A DNA stretch of 64,000 nucleotides from Homarus americanus (taxonomy: Eukaryota > Arthropoda > Malacostraca > Decapoda > Nephropidae): positions 3,013,021 to 3,077,020 of the forward strand of contig NW_024735503.1 of assembly GCF_018991925.1 (NCBI RefSeq), written 5' to 3'. The position numbers and the translations under genes were made by a program. Under the pieces are notes generated by a model. That model was not told the DNA's origin. It made no database searches and worked only from the letters and a program-made list of their open reading frames with translations. Below, one piece after another: positions 14,044 to 27,540 of the stretch. Each line of letters opens with the position of its first letter. Position 1 is the first letter of the stretch.

Positions 14044-14936
14044 ATAGTCGATGAGGGGCCTTGGATATACTCGATTAGGGCCTTTGTTATACTCGATCAC
14101 GGGACTTTGTTATACTCGATGAGGTGCCTTTGTTATACTCGATCAGGGGTTTTTGTTATACTCAATCAGGGGACTTTCTTATATTCGATCAGGGGACTTT
14201 GTTATACTCGATCAGGGGCTATTGTTATACTCCATTAAGGGTCTTTGTTATACTCGATCAGGTGATTTTCTTGTATTCGATCAGGTGGCCTTTGTTATAC
14301 TCGATCAGGGGGCTTTGTTGTGCTCGATTAGAGGACTTTGTTATTTTCGATCAGGGCCATTCTTATACTCCATTAAGGATCTTTGTTATACTCGATCAGG
14401 GGACTTTCTTATATTCCATGAGGGGCCTTTGTTATACTCGATCAGGGGACTTTGTTATACTCGATATTGGGACTTTGTTATACTCGATCAGGGGACTTTG
14501 TTATACTCGATTAGGGGGCTTTCTTATACTCGATCAAGGGACTTTGTTATACTCGATCAGGGGTCTTTGTTATACTCGATCAGGGGACTTTGTTATACTC
14601 GATTAGAGGACTTTGTGATACTCGATAAGGAGACTTTGTTATACTCGATCAGGGGACTTTGTTATACCCGACCAGGGGCCTTTGGTATACTCGATCAGGG
14701 GCCTTTGTTATACTCGATCATAGGACTTTGTTATTCTCGACCAGGGGACTTTTTTATACTCGACCAGGGGGCTTTTTTATACTCGATGAGGGGGCTTTGT
14801 TATACGTGATGAGGGGGCTTTGTTATACTCGATCAGGGGATTTTCTTATATTCGATCAGGGGACTTTGTTATACTCGATCAGGGGACTTTGTTATACTCG
14901 ATCAGGGGCTATTGTTATACTCCGTTAAGGGTCTTT
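14044..14936 (+). repeat. Second copy of the 8,548-9,440 block
   Basis: Collinear and nearly identical to 8,548-9,440 at a 5,496-bp offset. The following segment (from about 14,940) switches to a closely related variant series that instead matches 4,380-5,400 and 19,760-20,790. This junction between two higher-order families therefore looks recombinational. Confidence 0.78.
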
Positions 14937-17900
14937 GTTATACGCGATCAGGTGATTTTCTTGTATTCGATCAGGTGGCCTTTGTTATACTCGATTAGGG
15001 GGCTTTGTTGTGCTCGATTAGAGGACTTTGTTATTTTTGATCAGGGCCATTCTTATACTCCATTAAAGGTCTTTGTTATACTCGATTAGGGGACTTTCTT
15101 ATATTCCATGAGGGGCCTTTGTTATACTCGATCAGGGGACTTTGTTATACTCGATCTTGGGACTTTGTTATACTCGATCAGGGGAATTTCTTATACTCGA
15201 TTAGGGGGCTTTCTTATACTCGATCAAGGGACTTTGTTATACTCGATCAAGGGTCTTTGTTATACTCGATCAGGGGACTTTGTTATACTCGATTAGAGGA
15301 CTTTGTGATACTCGATGAGGAGACTTTGTTATACTCGATCAGGGGACTTTGTTATACTCGACCAGGGGCCTTTGGTATACTCGATGAGGGGCCTTTGTTA
15401 TACTCGATCATAGGACTTTGTTATACTCGACCAGGGGGCTTTTTTATACTCGATGAGGGGGCTTTGTTATACTTGATGAGGGGGCTTTGTTATACTCGTT
15501 CAGAGGACTTTCTTATATTCGACCAGGGGACTTTGTTATACTCGACCATGGGTCTTTGTTATACTCGATGAGAGGGCTTTGTTATTCTCGATCAGGGAAC
15601 TTTGTTATACTCGATCAGGTGAATTTGTTATACTCGATGAGGGGACTTTGTTATACTCGATGAGGGGACTTTGTTATACTCGATCAGGGGACTTTGTTAT
15701 TCTCGATCAGGGGACTTTGTTATAATCGATCAGGGGACTTTTTTTACTCGATCAGGGGACTTTGTTATACTCGATGAGGGGCCTTTGTTATACTCGATGA
15801 GGGGCCTTTGTTATACTCGATCAAGGGACTTTGTTATACTCGATCAGGGGCCTTTGTTATACTCGATCAGGGGAGTTTGTTATACTCGATGAGGAGACTC
15901 TGTTATACTTGATCAGGGGACTTTGTTATACTCGATCAGGGGGCTTTGTTATACTCGATCAGTTGACTTTGTTATACTCGATCATGGGGCTTTGTTATAT
16001 TCGATCAGGGGACTTATACTCGATCAGGGGGACTTTCTTATACTCGATGAGGGGACTTTGTTATACTCGATCAAGGGTCTTTGTTATACTCGATCAGGGG
16101 ACTTTGTTATACTCGATTAGAGGACTTTGTGATACTCGATGAGGAGACTTTGTTATACTCGATCAGGGGACTTTGTTATACTCGACCAGGGGCCTTTGGT
16201 ATACTCGATGAGGGGCCTTTGTTATACTCGATCATAGGACTTTGTTATACTCGACCAGGGGGCTTTTTTATACTCGATGAGGGGGCTTTGTTATACTTGA
16301 TGAGGGGGCTTTGTTATACTCGTTCAGAGGACTTTCTTATATTCGACCAGGGGACTTTGTTATACTCGACCATGGGTCTTTGTTATACTCGATGAGAGGG
16401 CTTTGTTATTCTCGATCAGGGAACTTTGTTATACTCGATCAGGTGAATTTGTTATACTCGATGAGGGGACTTTGTTATACTCGATGAGGGGACTTTGTTA
16501 TACTGATCAGGGGACTTTGTTATTCTCGATCAGGGGACTTTGTTATAATCGATCAGGGGACTTTTTTTACTCGATCAGGGGACTTTGTTATACTCGATGA
16601 GGGCCTTTGTTATACTCGATGAGGGCCTTTGTTATACTCGATCAAGGGACTTTGTTATATACTCGATCAGGGGCCTTTGTTATACTCGATCAGGGGAGTT
16701 TGTTATACTCGATGAGGAGACTCTGTTATACTTGATCAGGGGACTTTGTTATACTCGATCAGGGGGCTTTGTTATACTCGATGAGTTGACTTTGTTATAC
16801 TCGATCATGGGGCTTTGTTATATTCGATCAGGGGACTTTGTTGTACTTGATCAGGGGACTTTGTTATACTCGATCAGGGGGCTTTGTTATACTCGATCAG
16901 TTGACTTTGTTATACTCGATCAGGGGGCTTTGTTATTTTCGATTAGGGGACTTTGTTGTACTCGATCAGGGGACTTTGTTATACTCGATGAGGGGACTTT
17001 GTTATACTCGATCAGGTAGCTTTGTTATACTCGATCTTGGGACTTTGTTACTCTCGATCAGGGGCCTTTGTTATACTCGATCAGGGGCGTTTGTTATACT
17101 CGATGAGGGAACTCTGTTATACTCGACGAGGGGACTTTGTTATACTCGATCAAGGGGCTTTGTTATACTTGATCAGGGGACTTTCTTAAACTCGATTAGG
17201 GGCCTTTGTTATACTCGACGAAGGGCCTTTGTTATACTCGATCAGGGGACTTTGTTCTACTCGATCAGGGGGCTTTGTTATACTCGATATTGGGACTTTG
17301 TTATACTCGATCACGGGTCTTTTTATACTCTTCCAGGGGCCTTTGTTATACTCGATCAGGGGCCTTTGTTATACTCGATCATGGGACTTTGTTATGCTCG
17401 ACCAGGGGACTTTGTTATACTCGACCAGGGGGCTTTGTTATATTCGATCACGGGACTTTGTTATACTCGATCAGGGGCATTGTTACACTCGATGTGGGGA
17501 CTTTCTTATACTTGATGAGGAGCCTTTGTTATACTCGATCAGGGGAATTTGTTATACTCGATCAGGGAAATTTCTTATAATCGATTAGGGGACTTTGATA
17601 TACTCGATCAGGGGACTTTGTTATACTCGATCTTGGGACTTTGTTATAATCGATCAGGGGCCATTGTTATACTCCTTTAAGGATCTTTGTTATCCTCGAT
17701 CAGGGGACTTTGTTGTATTTGATCATGGTCCTTTGTTATACTCAATCAGGAAGCTTTGTTATACTCGATCAGAGGACTTTGTTATTTTCGATCAGGGGAT
17801 TTTGTTATAGACGATCAGGGGACTTTCTTATATTCGATCTAGGGGACTTTGTTATACTCGATCAGGAAACTTTGTTATACTCGATCTTGGGACTTTGTTA

Positions 17901-18180
17901 TACTCGATCAGGGGCCATTGTTATACTCCATTAAGGGACTTTGTTATTCTCGATCAGGGGACTTTCTTATATTCGATCAGGGGACTTTGTTATACTCGAC
18001 CAGGGGGGTTTTTTATACTCGATGAGGGGGCTTTGTTATACTCGATTAGGGAGCTTTGTTATACTCGATCAGGGGACTTCTTATACTCGATCAGGATACT
18101 TTGTTATACTCGGCCATGGGACTTTGTTATACTCGATCAGGGGGCTTTTTTATACTCGATCATGGGACTTTGTTATACTC

Positions 18181-19740
18181 GATCAGGGGGCTTTGTTATA
18201 CTCCATTAGGGGACTTTGTTGTACTCGATGAGAGGGCTTTGTTATACTCGATCAGGGGACTTTGTTATATTCGATCAGGGGACTTTGTTATATTCGATCA
18301 GGGGCGTTTGTTATACTCGATGAGGGAACTCTGTTATACTCGATGAGGGGACTTTGTTATACTCGTTCATGGGAGTTTGTTATTATCGACCAGGGGACTT
18401 TGTTATACGCGACCAGGGGGCTTTTATATACTCAATGAGGGGGCTCTGTTATACTCGATGAGAGGGCTTTGTTATACTCGATCATGGGACTTTGTTATAT
18501 TCGAACAGGGGACTTTGTTAAACTCGATCAGGGGGCTTTTTTATACTCGATGAGGGGACTTTGTTATACTCGATCAGGGGCTTTGTAATACTCGATCAGG
18601 GGATTTGTTACACTCGATGTGGGGACTTTGTTATAGTCGATGAGTGGCCTTGGATATACTCGATTAGGGCATTTGTTATACTCGATCACGGGACTTTGTT
18701 ATACTCGATGAGGTGCCTTTGTTATACTCGATCATGGGATTTTGTTATACTCAATCAGGGGACTTTCTTATATTCGATCAGGGGACTTTGTTATACTCGA
18801 TCAGGGGGCTTTGTTATACTCCATTAGGGGACTTTGTTGTACTCGATGAGAGGGCTTTGTTATACTCGATCACGGGACTTTGTTATATTCGATCAGGGGA
18901 CTTTGTTAAACTCGATCAGGGGGCTTTGTTATACTCGATGAGTTGACTTTGTTATACTCGATCATGGGGCTTTGTTATATTCGATCAGGGGACTTTGTTG
19001 TACTTGATCAGGGGACTTTGTTATACTCGATCAGGGGGCTTTGTTCTACTCGATCAGTTGACTTTGTTATACTCGATCAGGGGGCTTTGTTATACTCCAT
19101 TAGGGGACTTTGTTGTACTCGATGAGAGGGCTTTGTTATACTCGATCAGGGGACTTTGTTATATTCGATCAGGGGACTTTGTTAAACTCGATCAGGGGGC
19201 TTTTTTATACTCGATGAGGGACTTTGTTATATTCGATCAGGGGCGTTTGTTATACTCGATGAGGGAACTCTGTTATACTCGATGAGGGGACTTTGTTATA
19301 CTCGTTCATGGGAGTTTGTTATTATCGACCAGGGGACTTTGTTATACGCGACCAGGGGGCTTTTATATACTCAATGAGGGGGCTCTGTTATACTCGATGA
19401 GAGGGCTTTGTTATACTCGATCATGGGACTTTGTTATATTCGAACAGGGGACTTTGTTAAACTCGATCAGGGTTTTTTTTTATACTCGATGAGGGGACTT
19501 TGTTATACTCGATCAGGGGCTTTGTAATACTCGATCAGGGGATTTGTTACACTCGATGTGGGGACTTTGTTATAGTCGATGAGTGGCCTTGGATATACTC
19601 GATTAGGGCCTTTGTTATACTCGATCACGGGACTTTGTTATACTCGATGAGGTGCCTTTGTTATACTCGATCATGGGATTTTGTTATACTCAATCAGGGG
19701 ACTTTCTTATATTCGATCAGGGGACTTTGTTATACTCGAT
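18181..19740 (+). repeat. Tandem duplication of about 0.9 kb
   Basis: A block that starts GATCAGGGGGCTTTG and runs into TTATACTCCATTAGGGG occurs at 18,181 and again at 19,075 (offset 894). Beyond about 18,290 the offset becomes 939, because copy 1 lacks two monomers present in copy 2 near 19,180-19,225. The shared stretch includes an unusual shortened unit reading GGGGCTTTGTAATACTC (18,580 and 19,519) and a TGTAACAC-type variant on the opposite strand. A partial third start lies at about 18,799. Confidence 0.8.
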
Positions 19741-19829
19741 CAGGGGCTATTGTTATACTCCGTTAAGGGTCTTTGTTATACGCGATCAGGTGATTTTCTT
19801 GTATTCGATCAGGTGGCCTTTGTTATACT

Positions 19830-20930
19830 CGATTAGGGGGCTTTGTTGTGCTCGATTAGAGGACTTTGTTATTTTTGATCAGGGCCATTCTTATACTCCA
19901 TTAAAGATCTTTGTTATACTCGATCAGGGGACTTTCTTATATTCCATGAGGGGCCTTTGTTATACTCGATCAGGGGACTTTGTTATACTCGATCTTGGGA
20001 CTTTGTTATACTCGATCAGGGGAATTTCTTATACTCGATTAGGGGGCTTTCTTATACTCGATCAAGGGACTTTGTTATACTCGATCAAGGGTCTTTGTTA
20101 TACTCGATCAGGGGACTTTGTTATACTCGATTAGAGGACTTTGTTATACTCGATGAGGAGACTTTGTTATACTCGATCAGGGGACTTTGTTATACTCGAC
20201 CAGGGGCCTTTGGTATACTCGATGAGGGGCCTTTGTTATACTCGATCATAGGACTTTGTTATACTCGACCAGGGGGCTTTTTTATACTCGATGAGGGGGC
20301 TTTGTTATACTTGATGAGGGGGCTTTGTTATACTCGTTCAGAGGACTTTCTTATATTCGACCAGGGGACTTTGTTATACTCGACCATGGGTCTTTGTTAT
20401 ACTCGATGAGAGGGCTTTGTTATTCTCGATCAGGGAACTTTGTTATACTCGATCAGGTGAATTTGTTATACTCGATCAGAGAGCTTTGTTATACTCTATC
20501 AGGGACTTTGTTATACTCGATGAGGGGACTTTGTTATACTCGATGAGGGGACTTTGTTATACTCGATCAGGGGACTTTGTTATTCTCGATCAGGGGACTT
20601 TGTTATAATCGATCAGGGGACTTTTTTTACTCGATCAGGGGACTTTGTTATACTCGATGAGGGGCCTTTGTTATACTCGATGAGGGGCCTTTGTTATACT
20701 CGATCAAGGGACTTTGTTATACTCGATCAGGGGCCTTTGTTATACTCGATCAGGGGAGTTTGTTATACTCGATGAGGAGACTCTGTTATACTTGATCAGG
20801 GGACTTTGTTATACTCGATCAGGGGGCTTTGTTATACTCGATGAGTTGACTTTGTTATACTCGATCATGGGGCTTTGTTATATTCGATCAGGGGACTTTG
20901 TTATACTCGATGAGGGGACTCTGTTATACT
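19830..20930 (+). repeat. 1,101-bp tandem unit, copy 1
   Basis: This unit starts at GATTAGGGGGCTTTG leading into TTGTGCTCGATTAGAGG and repeats immediately at 20,931. Every shared anchor has the same offset of 1,101 bp: 19,957 to 21,058; 20,325 to 21,426; 20,554 to 21,655; 20,714 to 21,815. The two copies differ by only scattered single bases (for example GATCAGGGG against GATCACGGG near 21,070). The length is three bases short of 48 monomers. A single-copy counterpart is present in superunit copy 1 around 4,445-5,480. Confidence 0.88.
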
Positions 20931-22031
20931 CGATTAGGGGGCTTTGTTGTGCTCGATTAGAGGACTTTGTTATTTTTGATCAGGGCCATTCTTATACTCC
21001 ATTAAAGATCTTTGTTATACTCGATCAGGGGACTTTCTTATATTCCATGAGGGGCCTTTGTTATACTCGATCACGGGACTTTGTTATACTCGATCTTGGG
21101 ACTTTGTTATACTCGATCAGGGGAATTTCTTATACTCGATTAGGGTGCTTTCTTATACTCGATCAAGGGACTTTGTTATACTCGATCAAGGGTCTTTGTT
21201 ATACTCGATCAGGGGACTTTGTTATACTCGATTAGAGGACTTTGTTATACTCGATGAGGAGACTTTGTTATACTCGATCAGGGGACTTTGTTATACTCGA
21301 CCAGGGGCCTTTGGTATACTCGATGAGGGGCCTTTGTTATACTCGATCATAGGACTTTGTTATACTCGACCAGGGGGCATTTTTATACTCGATGAGGGGG
21401 CTTTGTTATACTTGATGAGGGGGCTTTGTTATACTCGTTCAGAGGACTTTCTTATATTCGCCCAGGGGACTTTGTTATACTCGACCATGGGTCTTTGTTA
21501 TACTCGATGAGAGGGCTTTGTTATTCTCGATTAGGGAACTTTGTTATACTCGATCAGGTGAATTTGTTATACTCGATCAGAGAGCTTTGTTATACTCTAT
21601 CAGGGACTTTGTTATACTCGATGAGGGGACTTTGTTATACTCGATGAGGGGACTTTGTTATACTCGATCAGGGGACTTTGTTATTCTCGATCAGGGGACT
21701 TTGTTATAATCGATCAGGGGACTTTTTTTACTCGATCAGGGGACTTTGTTATACTCGATGAGGGGCCTTTGTTATACTCGATGAGGGGCCTTTGTTATAC
21801 TCGATCAAGGGACTTTGTTATACTCGATCAGGGGCCTTTGTTATACTCGATCAGGGGAGTTTGTTATACTCGATGAGGAGACTCTGTTATACTTGATCAG
21901 GGGACTTTGTTATACTCGATCAGGGGGCTTTGTTATACTCGATGAGTTGACTTTGTTATACTCGATCATGGGGCTTTGTTATATTCGATCAGGGGACTTT
22001 GTTATACTCGATGAGGGGACTCTGTTATACT
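20931..22031 (+). repeat. 1,101-bp tandem unit, copy 2
   Basis: Direct tandem copy of 19,830-20,930, with near identity throughout and no offset drift. It exits into the GATCAGGTAGCTTTA variant series at about 22,032. The near identity marks this as one of the youngest amplification events in the window, unless it is an assembly duplication of one read-sized segment. Confidence 0.88.
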
Positions 22032-25000
22032 CGATCAGGTAGCTTTATTATACTCGATCTTGGGACTTTGTTACACTCGATTAGGGGCCTGTGTTATACT
22101 CGATCAGCGGCGTTTGTTATACTCGATGAGGGAACTCTGTTATACTCGATGAGGGGACTTTGTTATACTCGTTCAAGGGGCTTTGTTATACTCGATCAGG
22201 GGACTTTGTTATACTCGATTATGGGGCTTTGTTATATTTGATCAGGGGACTTTGTTGTACTCGATCAGGGGACTTTTTATACTCGATGAGGGGACTTTGT
22301 TTTACTCGATCAAGGGACTTTGTTATACTCGATCAGGGGCCTTTGTTATAGTCGATCAGGGGACTTTCTTATATTCGATCAGGGGATTTTGTTATACTCG
22401 ATCAGGGGACTTTGTTATACTCGATCTTGGGACTTTGTTATACTCGATCAGGGGCCATTGTTATACTCCATTAAGGGACTTTGTTATTCTCGATCGGGGG
22501 ACTTTCATATATTCGATCAGGGGACTTTGTTATACTCGACCAGAGGGCTTTATTATACTCGATCAGGGGGCTTTCTTATACTCGATCAGGGATCTTTGTT
22601 ATACTCGATCAGGGGACTTTATTATACTCGATCAGGATACTTTGTTATACTCGACCAGGGGACTTTGTTATACTCGATTAGGGGGCTTTTTATACTCGAT
22701 CAGGGGACTTTGTTATACTCGATCATAGGTCGTTTTTATACTCGATGAGGGGCTTTGTTATACTCTATCAGGGGAATTTGTTATGCTTGATGAGGGGACT
22801 TTGTTATACTCGATGAGGGGACTTTGTTATACTCGATGAAGGGATTTTGTATACTCGATGAGTGGATTTTGTTATACTCGATCAGGGGACTTAGATATAA
22901 TCGATCAGGGGACTTTTTCTACTCGATCAGGGGACTTTGTTATACTCGACCAGGGGGCTTTTTATACTCGGTGAGGGGCCTTTGTTATACTCGATAAGGG
23001 GCCTTTGTTATACTCGATGAGGGCAGTTTGTTATACTCGATGAGGGGACTTTGTTATACCCGATCATGGGAGTTTGTTATAATCGACCAGGGGACTTTGT
23101 TATCCGCGACCAGGGGGCTTTTTTATACTCAATGAGGGGGCTCTGTTATTCTCGATGAGAGGGCTTTGTTATACTCGATCAGGGGACTTTGTTATATTCG
23201 ATCAGGGGACTTTGTTAAACTCGATCAGGGGGCTTTTATATACTCGATGAGGGGACTTTGTTATACTCGATCAGGGGCTTTGTAATACTCGATCAGGGGA
23301 TTTGTTACACTCGATGTGGGGACTTTGTTATAGTCGATGAGGGGCCTTGGATATACTCGATTAGGGCCTTTGTTATACTCGATCACAGGACTTTGTTATA
23401 CTCGATGAGGTGCCTTGTTATACTCGATCAGGGGTTTTTGTTATACTCAAACAGGGGACTTTCTTATATTCGATCAGGGGACTTTGTTATTCTCGATCAG
23501 GGGCTATTGTTATACTCCATTAAGGGTCTTTGTTATACTCGATCAGGTGATTTTCTTGTATTCGATCAGGTGGCCTTTGTTATACTCGATCAGGGGGCTT
23601 TGTTGTGCTCGATTAGAGGACTTTGTTATTTTCGATCAGGGCCATTCTTATACTCCATTAAGGATCTTTGTTATACTCGATCAGGGGACTTTCTTATATT
23701 CCATGAGGGGCCAGTGTTATACTCGATCAGGGGACTTTGTTATACTCGATATTGGGACTTTGTTATACTCGATCAGGGGACTTTGTTATACTCGATTAGG
23801 GGGCTTTCTTATACTCGATCAAGGGACTTTGTTATACTCGATCAGGGGTCTTTGTTATACTCGATCAGGGGACTTTGTTATACTCGATTAGAGGACTTTG
23901 TGATACTCGATGAGGAGACTTTGTTATACTCGATCAGGGGACTTTGTTATACTCGACCAGGGGCCTTTGGTATACTCGATCAGGGGCCTTTGTTATACTC
24001 GATCATATGACTTTGTTATTCTCGACCAGGGGACTTTGTTATACTCGACCAGGGGGCTTTTTTATACTCGATGAGGGGGCTTTGTTATACGTGATGAAGG
24101 GGCTTTGTTATACTCGATCAGGGGACTTTCTTATATTCGATCAGGGGACTTTGTTATACTCGATCAGGGGACTTTGTTATACTCGATCAGGGGCTATTGT
24201 AATACTCCATTAAGGGTCTTTGTTATACTCGATCAGGGGGCTTTGTTATGCTCGATTAGAGGACTTTGTTATTTTCGATGAGGGGCATTCTTATACTCCA
24301 TTAAGGGTCTTTGTTATACTCGATCAGGGGACATTGTTATACTTGACCAGGGGACTTTGTTATATTTCTATCAGGGGACTTTGTTTTTCTCGATCAGGTG
24401 GCTTATTTATACTCGATCAGGGGACTTTGTTATTCTCGACCAGGGGACTTTGTTATACTCGATCAGGGGACTTTGTTATACACGATCAGGGGACTTTGTT
24501 GTACTCGATCAGGGGACATTGTTATACTCGATCTTTGGACTTTGTTACACTCGATCAGGGGCCTTTGTTATACTCGATCAGGGGCATTTGTTATACTCGA
24601 CGAGGGAACTCTGTTATACTCGATGAAAGGACTTTGTTATACTCGATCAAGGGGCTTTGTTATACTCGATCAGGGGCCGTTGTTATATTCGATCATGGGA
24701 GTTTGTTATGATCGACCAGGGGACTTTGTTATACTCGACCAGGGGGCTTTGTTATACTCGATGAGAGGGCTTTGTTATTCTCGATCGGGGAACTTTGTTA
24801 TACTCGATCAGGTGAATTTGTTATACTAAATCAGAGAGCTTTGTTATACTCTATCAGGGGACTTTGTTATACTCGATGAGGGGACTTTGTTATACTCGAT
24901 GAGGGGACTTTGTTATACTCGATCAGGGGACTTTGTTATTCTCGATCAGGGGACTTTGTTATAATCGATCAGGGGACTTTTTTTTACTCGATCAGGGGAC

Positions 25001-27540
25001 ATTGTTATACTCGATGAGGGGCCTTTGTTATACTCGATGAGGGGCCTTTGTTATACTCGATCAAGGGACTTTGTTATACTCGATCAGGGGCCTTTGTTTT
25101 ACTCGATGAGGGGAGTTTGTTATACTCGATGAGGAGACTCTGTTATACTTGATCAGGGACTTTTTATACTCGATCAGGGGGCTTTGTTATACTCGATCAT
25201 TTGACTTTGTTATACTCGATCATGGGGCTTTGTTATATTCGATCAGGGGACTTTGTTGTATTCAATCAGGGGACTTTGTTATACTCGATCAGGGGACTTT
25301 GTTATACTCGATTAGGGGGCTTTCTTATACTCGATCAAGGGACTTTGTTATACTCGATTAGAGGACTTTGTGATACTCGATGAGGAGACATTGTTATACT
25401 CGATCAGAGGACTTTGTTATACTCGACCAGGGGCCTTTGGTATACTCGATCAGGGCCTTTGTTATACTCGATCATAGGACTTTGTTATTCTCGACCAGGG
25501 GACTTTGTTATACTCGACCAGGGGGCTTTTTTATACTCGATGAGGGGGCTTTGTTATACGTGATGAGGGGGCTCTTGTTATACTCGATCAGGGGACTTTC
25601 TTATATTCGATCAGGGGACTTTGTTATACTCGATCAGGGGACTTTGTTATACTCGATCAGGGGACTTTGTTATACTTGACCAGGGGACTTTGTTATACTT
25701 GACCAGGGAACTTTTTTATATTTCTATCAGGGGACTTTGTTTTTCTCGATCAGGTGGCTTTTTTATACTCGATCAGGGGACTTTCTTATATTCGATCAGG
25801 GGACTTTGTTATACTCGATCAGGGGACTTTGTTATACTCGATCAGGGGCCTTTGTTATACTCGATGAGGGGAGTTTGTTATACTTGATGAGGAGACTCTG
25901 TTATACTTGATCAGGGGACTTTGTTATACTCGATCAGGGGGCTTTGTTATACTCGATCAGTTGACTTTGTTATACTCGATCATGGGGCTTTGTTATATTC
26001 GATCAGGGGACTTTGTTGTACTCGATGAGGGGACTTTGTTATACTCGATGAGGGGACTTTGTTATACTCGATCAGGTAGCTTTGTTATACTCGATCTTGG
26101 GACTTTGTTACACTCGATCAGGGGCCTGTGTTATACTCGATCAGCGGCGTTTGTTATACTCGATGAGGGAACTCTGTTATACTCGATGAGGGGACTTTGT
26201 TATACTCGATCAAGGGGCTTTGTTATACTCGATCAGAGGACTTTCTTAAACTCGATCAGGGGCCTTTGTTATACTCGTTGAGGGGCCTTTGTTATACTCG
26301 ATAAGGGGACTTTGTTCTACTCGATCAGTGGACTTTGTTATACTCGATCAGGGGGCTTTGTTATACTCGATATTGGGACTTTGTTATCCTCGATCAGGGG
26401 CCTTTTTTTTACTCTTCCTGGGGTCTTTGTTATACTCGATAAGGGGACTTTTTTGTATTCGATCATGGGCCTTTGTTATACTCGATCAGGGGGCTTTTTT
26501 ATACTCCATCAGAGGACTTTGTTATTTTCGATCAGGGGATTTTGTTATAGTCGATCAGGGGACTTTCTTATATTCGATCAGGGGATTTTGGTATACTCGA
26601 TCAGGGGACTTTGTTATACTCGATGTTGGGACTTTGTTATACTCGATCAGGGGGCTTTGTTATACTCGATCAGGGATCTTTGTTATACTCGAACAGGGGA
26701 CTTTGTTATACTCGATCAGGATACTTTGTTATACTCGACCAGGGGACTTTGTTATACTCGATCAGGGGGCTTTTTTATACTCGATCAGGGGACTTTGTTA
26801 TACTCGATCATGGTTCTTTTTTATACTCGATGAGGGGTTTTGTTATACTCTATCAGGGGAATTTGTTATGCTTGATGAGGGGACTTTGTTATACTCGATG
26901 AGGGGACTTTGTTATACTCGATGAAGGGATTTTGTTATACTGGATCAGGGGACTTTGTTATACTCGATCAGGGGACTTAGATATAATCGATCAGGGGACT
27001 TTTTCTACTCGATCAGGGGACTTTGTTATACTCGACCAGGGGGCTTTTTATACTCGATGAGGGGCCTTTGTTATACTCGATAAGGGGCCTTTGTTATACT
27101 CGATGAGGGCTGTTTGTTATACTCGATGAGGGGACTCTGTTATACTTGATCAGGGGACTTTGTTATACTCGATCAGGGGGCCTTGTTATACTCGATCAGT
27201 TGACTTTGTTATACTCGATCAGGGGGCTTTGCTATACTTCATTCGGGGACTTTGTTGTACTGGATCAGGGGACTTTGTTATACTCGATCAAGGGCGTTTG
27301 TTATACTCGATGAGGGAACTCTGTTATACTCGATGAGGGGACTTTGTTATACTCGATCATAGGAGTTTGTTATAATCGACCAGGGGACTTTGTTATACTC
27401 GACCAGGGGGCTTTTTTATACTCAATGAGGGGGCTCTGTTATACTCGATGAGAGGGCTTTGTTATACTCGATGAGGGGACTTTGTTATATTCGATCAGGG
27501 GACTTTGTTAAACTCGATCAGGGGGCTTTTTTATACTCGA

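Larger units (their letters stand above)
1..27540 (+). repeat. 23-bp satellite array, domain A (regular)
   Basis: Uninterrupted head-to-tail copies of a 23-bp unit, GATCAGGGGAC followed by TTTGTTATACTC. Common variants replace the first bases with GATGAGGGG, GACCAGGGG, GATTAGGGG, GATAAGGGG, GATCATGGG or GATCTTGGG. The middle varies as GGGGGCTTTG, GGGGCCTTTG or GGCTTTTTTAT, and the end as TTATATTC, TTATAATC, TTATTCTC or TTGTACTC. A recurring marker string has CCATTGTTATACTCCATTAAGGG and neighbours ending TTTCTTGTATTC (for example near 4,360, 8,720, 13,800 and 23,510). Most monomers keep the 23-bp register; small indel patches occur near 5,480-5,590, 16,000-16,050 and 16,500-16,670. Nothing other than satellite is visible here, and none of the long open frames looks like a gene. 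The unit is not an arthropod or vertebrate telomere repeat, and I do not recognise it as a named satellite. Confidence 0.97.
16850..27540 (+). repeat. Superunit copy 2
   Basis: This is the second collinear copy of the block at 2,596-13,683. It differs mainly by internal expansions. An extra approximately 0.9-kb duplication lies around 18,181-19,740 and an extra 1,101-bp tandem duplication at 19,830-22,031. The 700-bp and 665-bp duplications present in copy 1 (5,640-7,950) are absent. The copy ends where the regular array gives way to the indel-rich block at 27,541. Confidence 0.78.
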
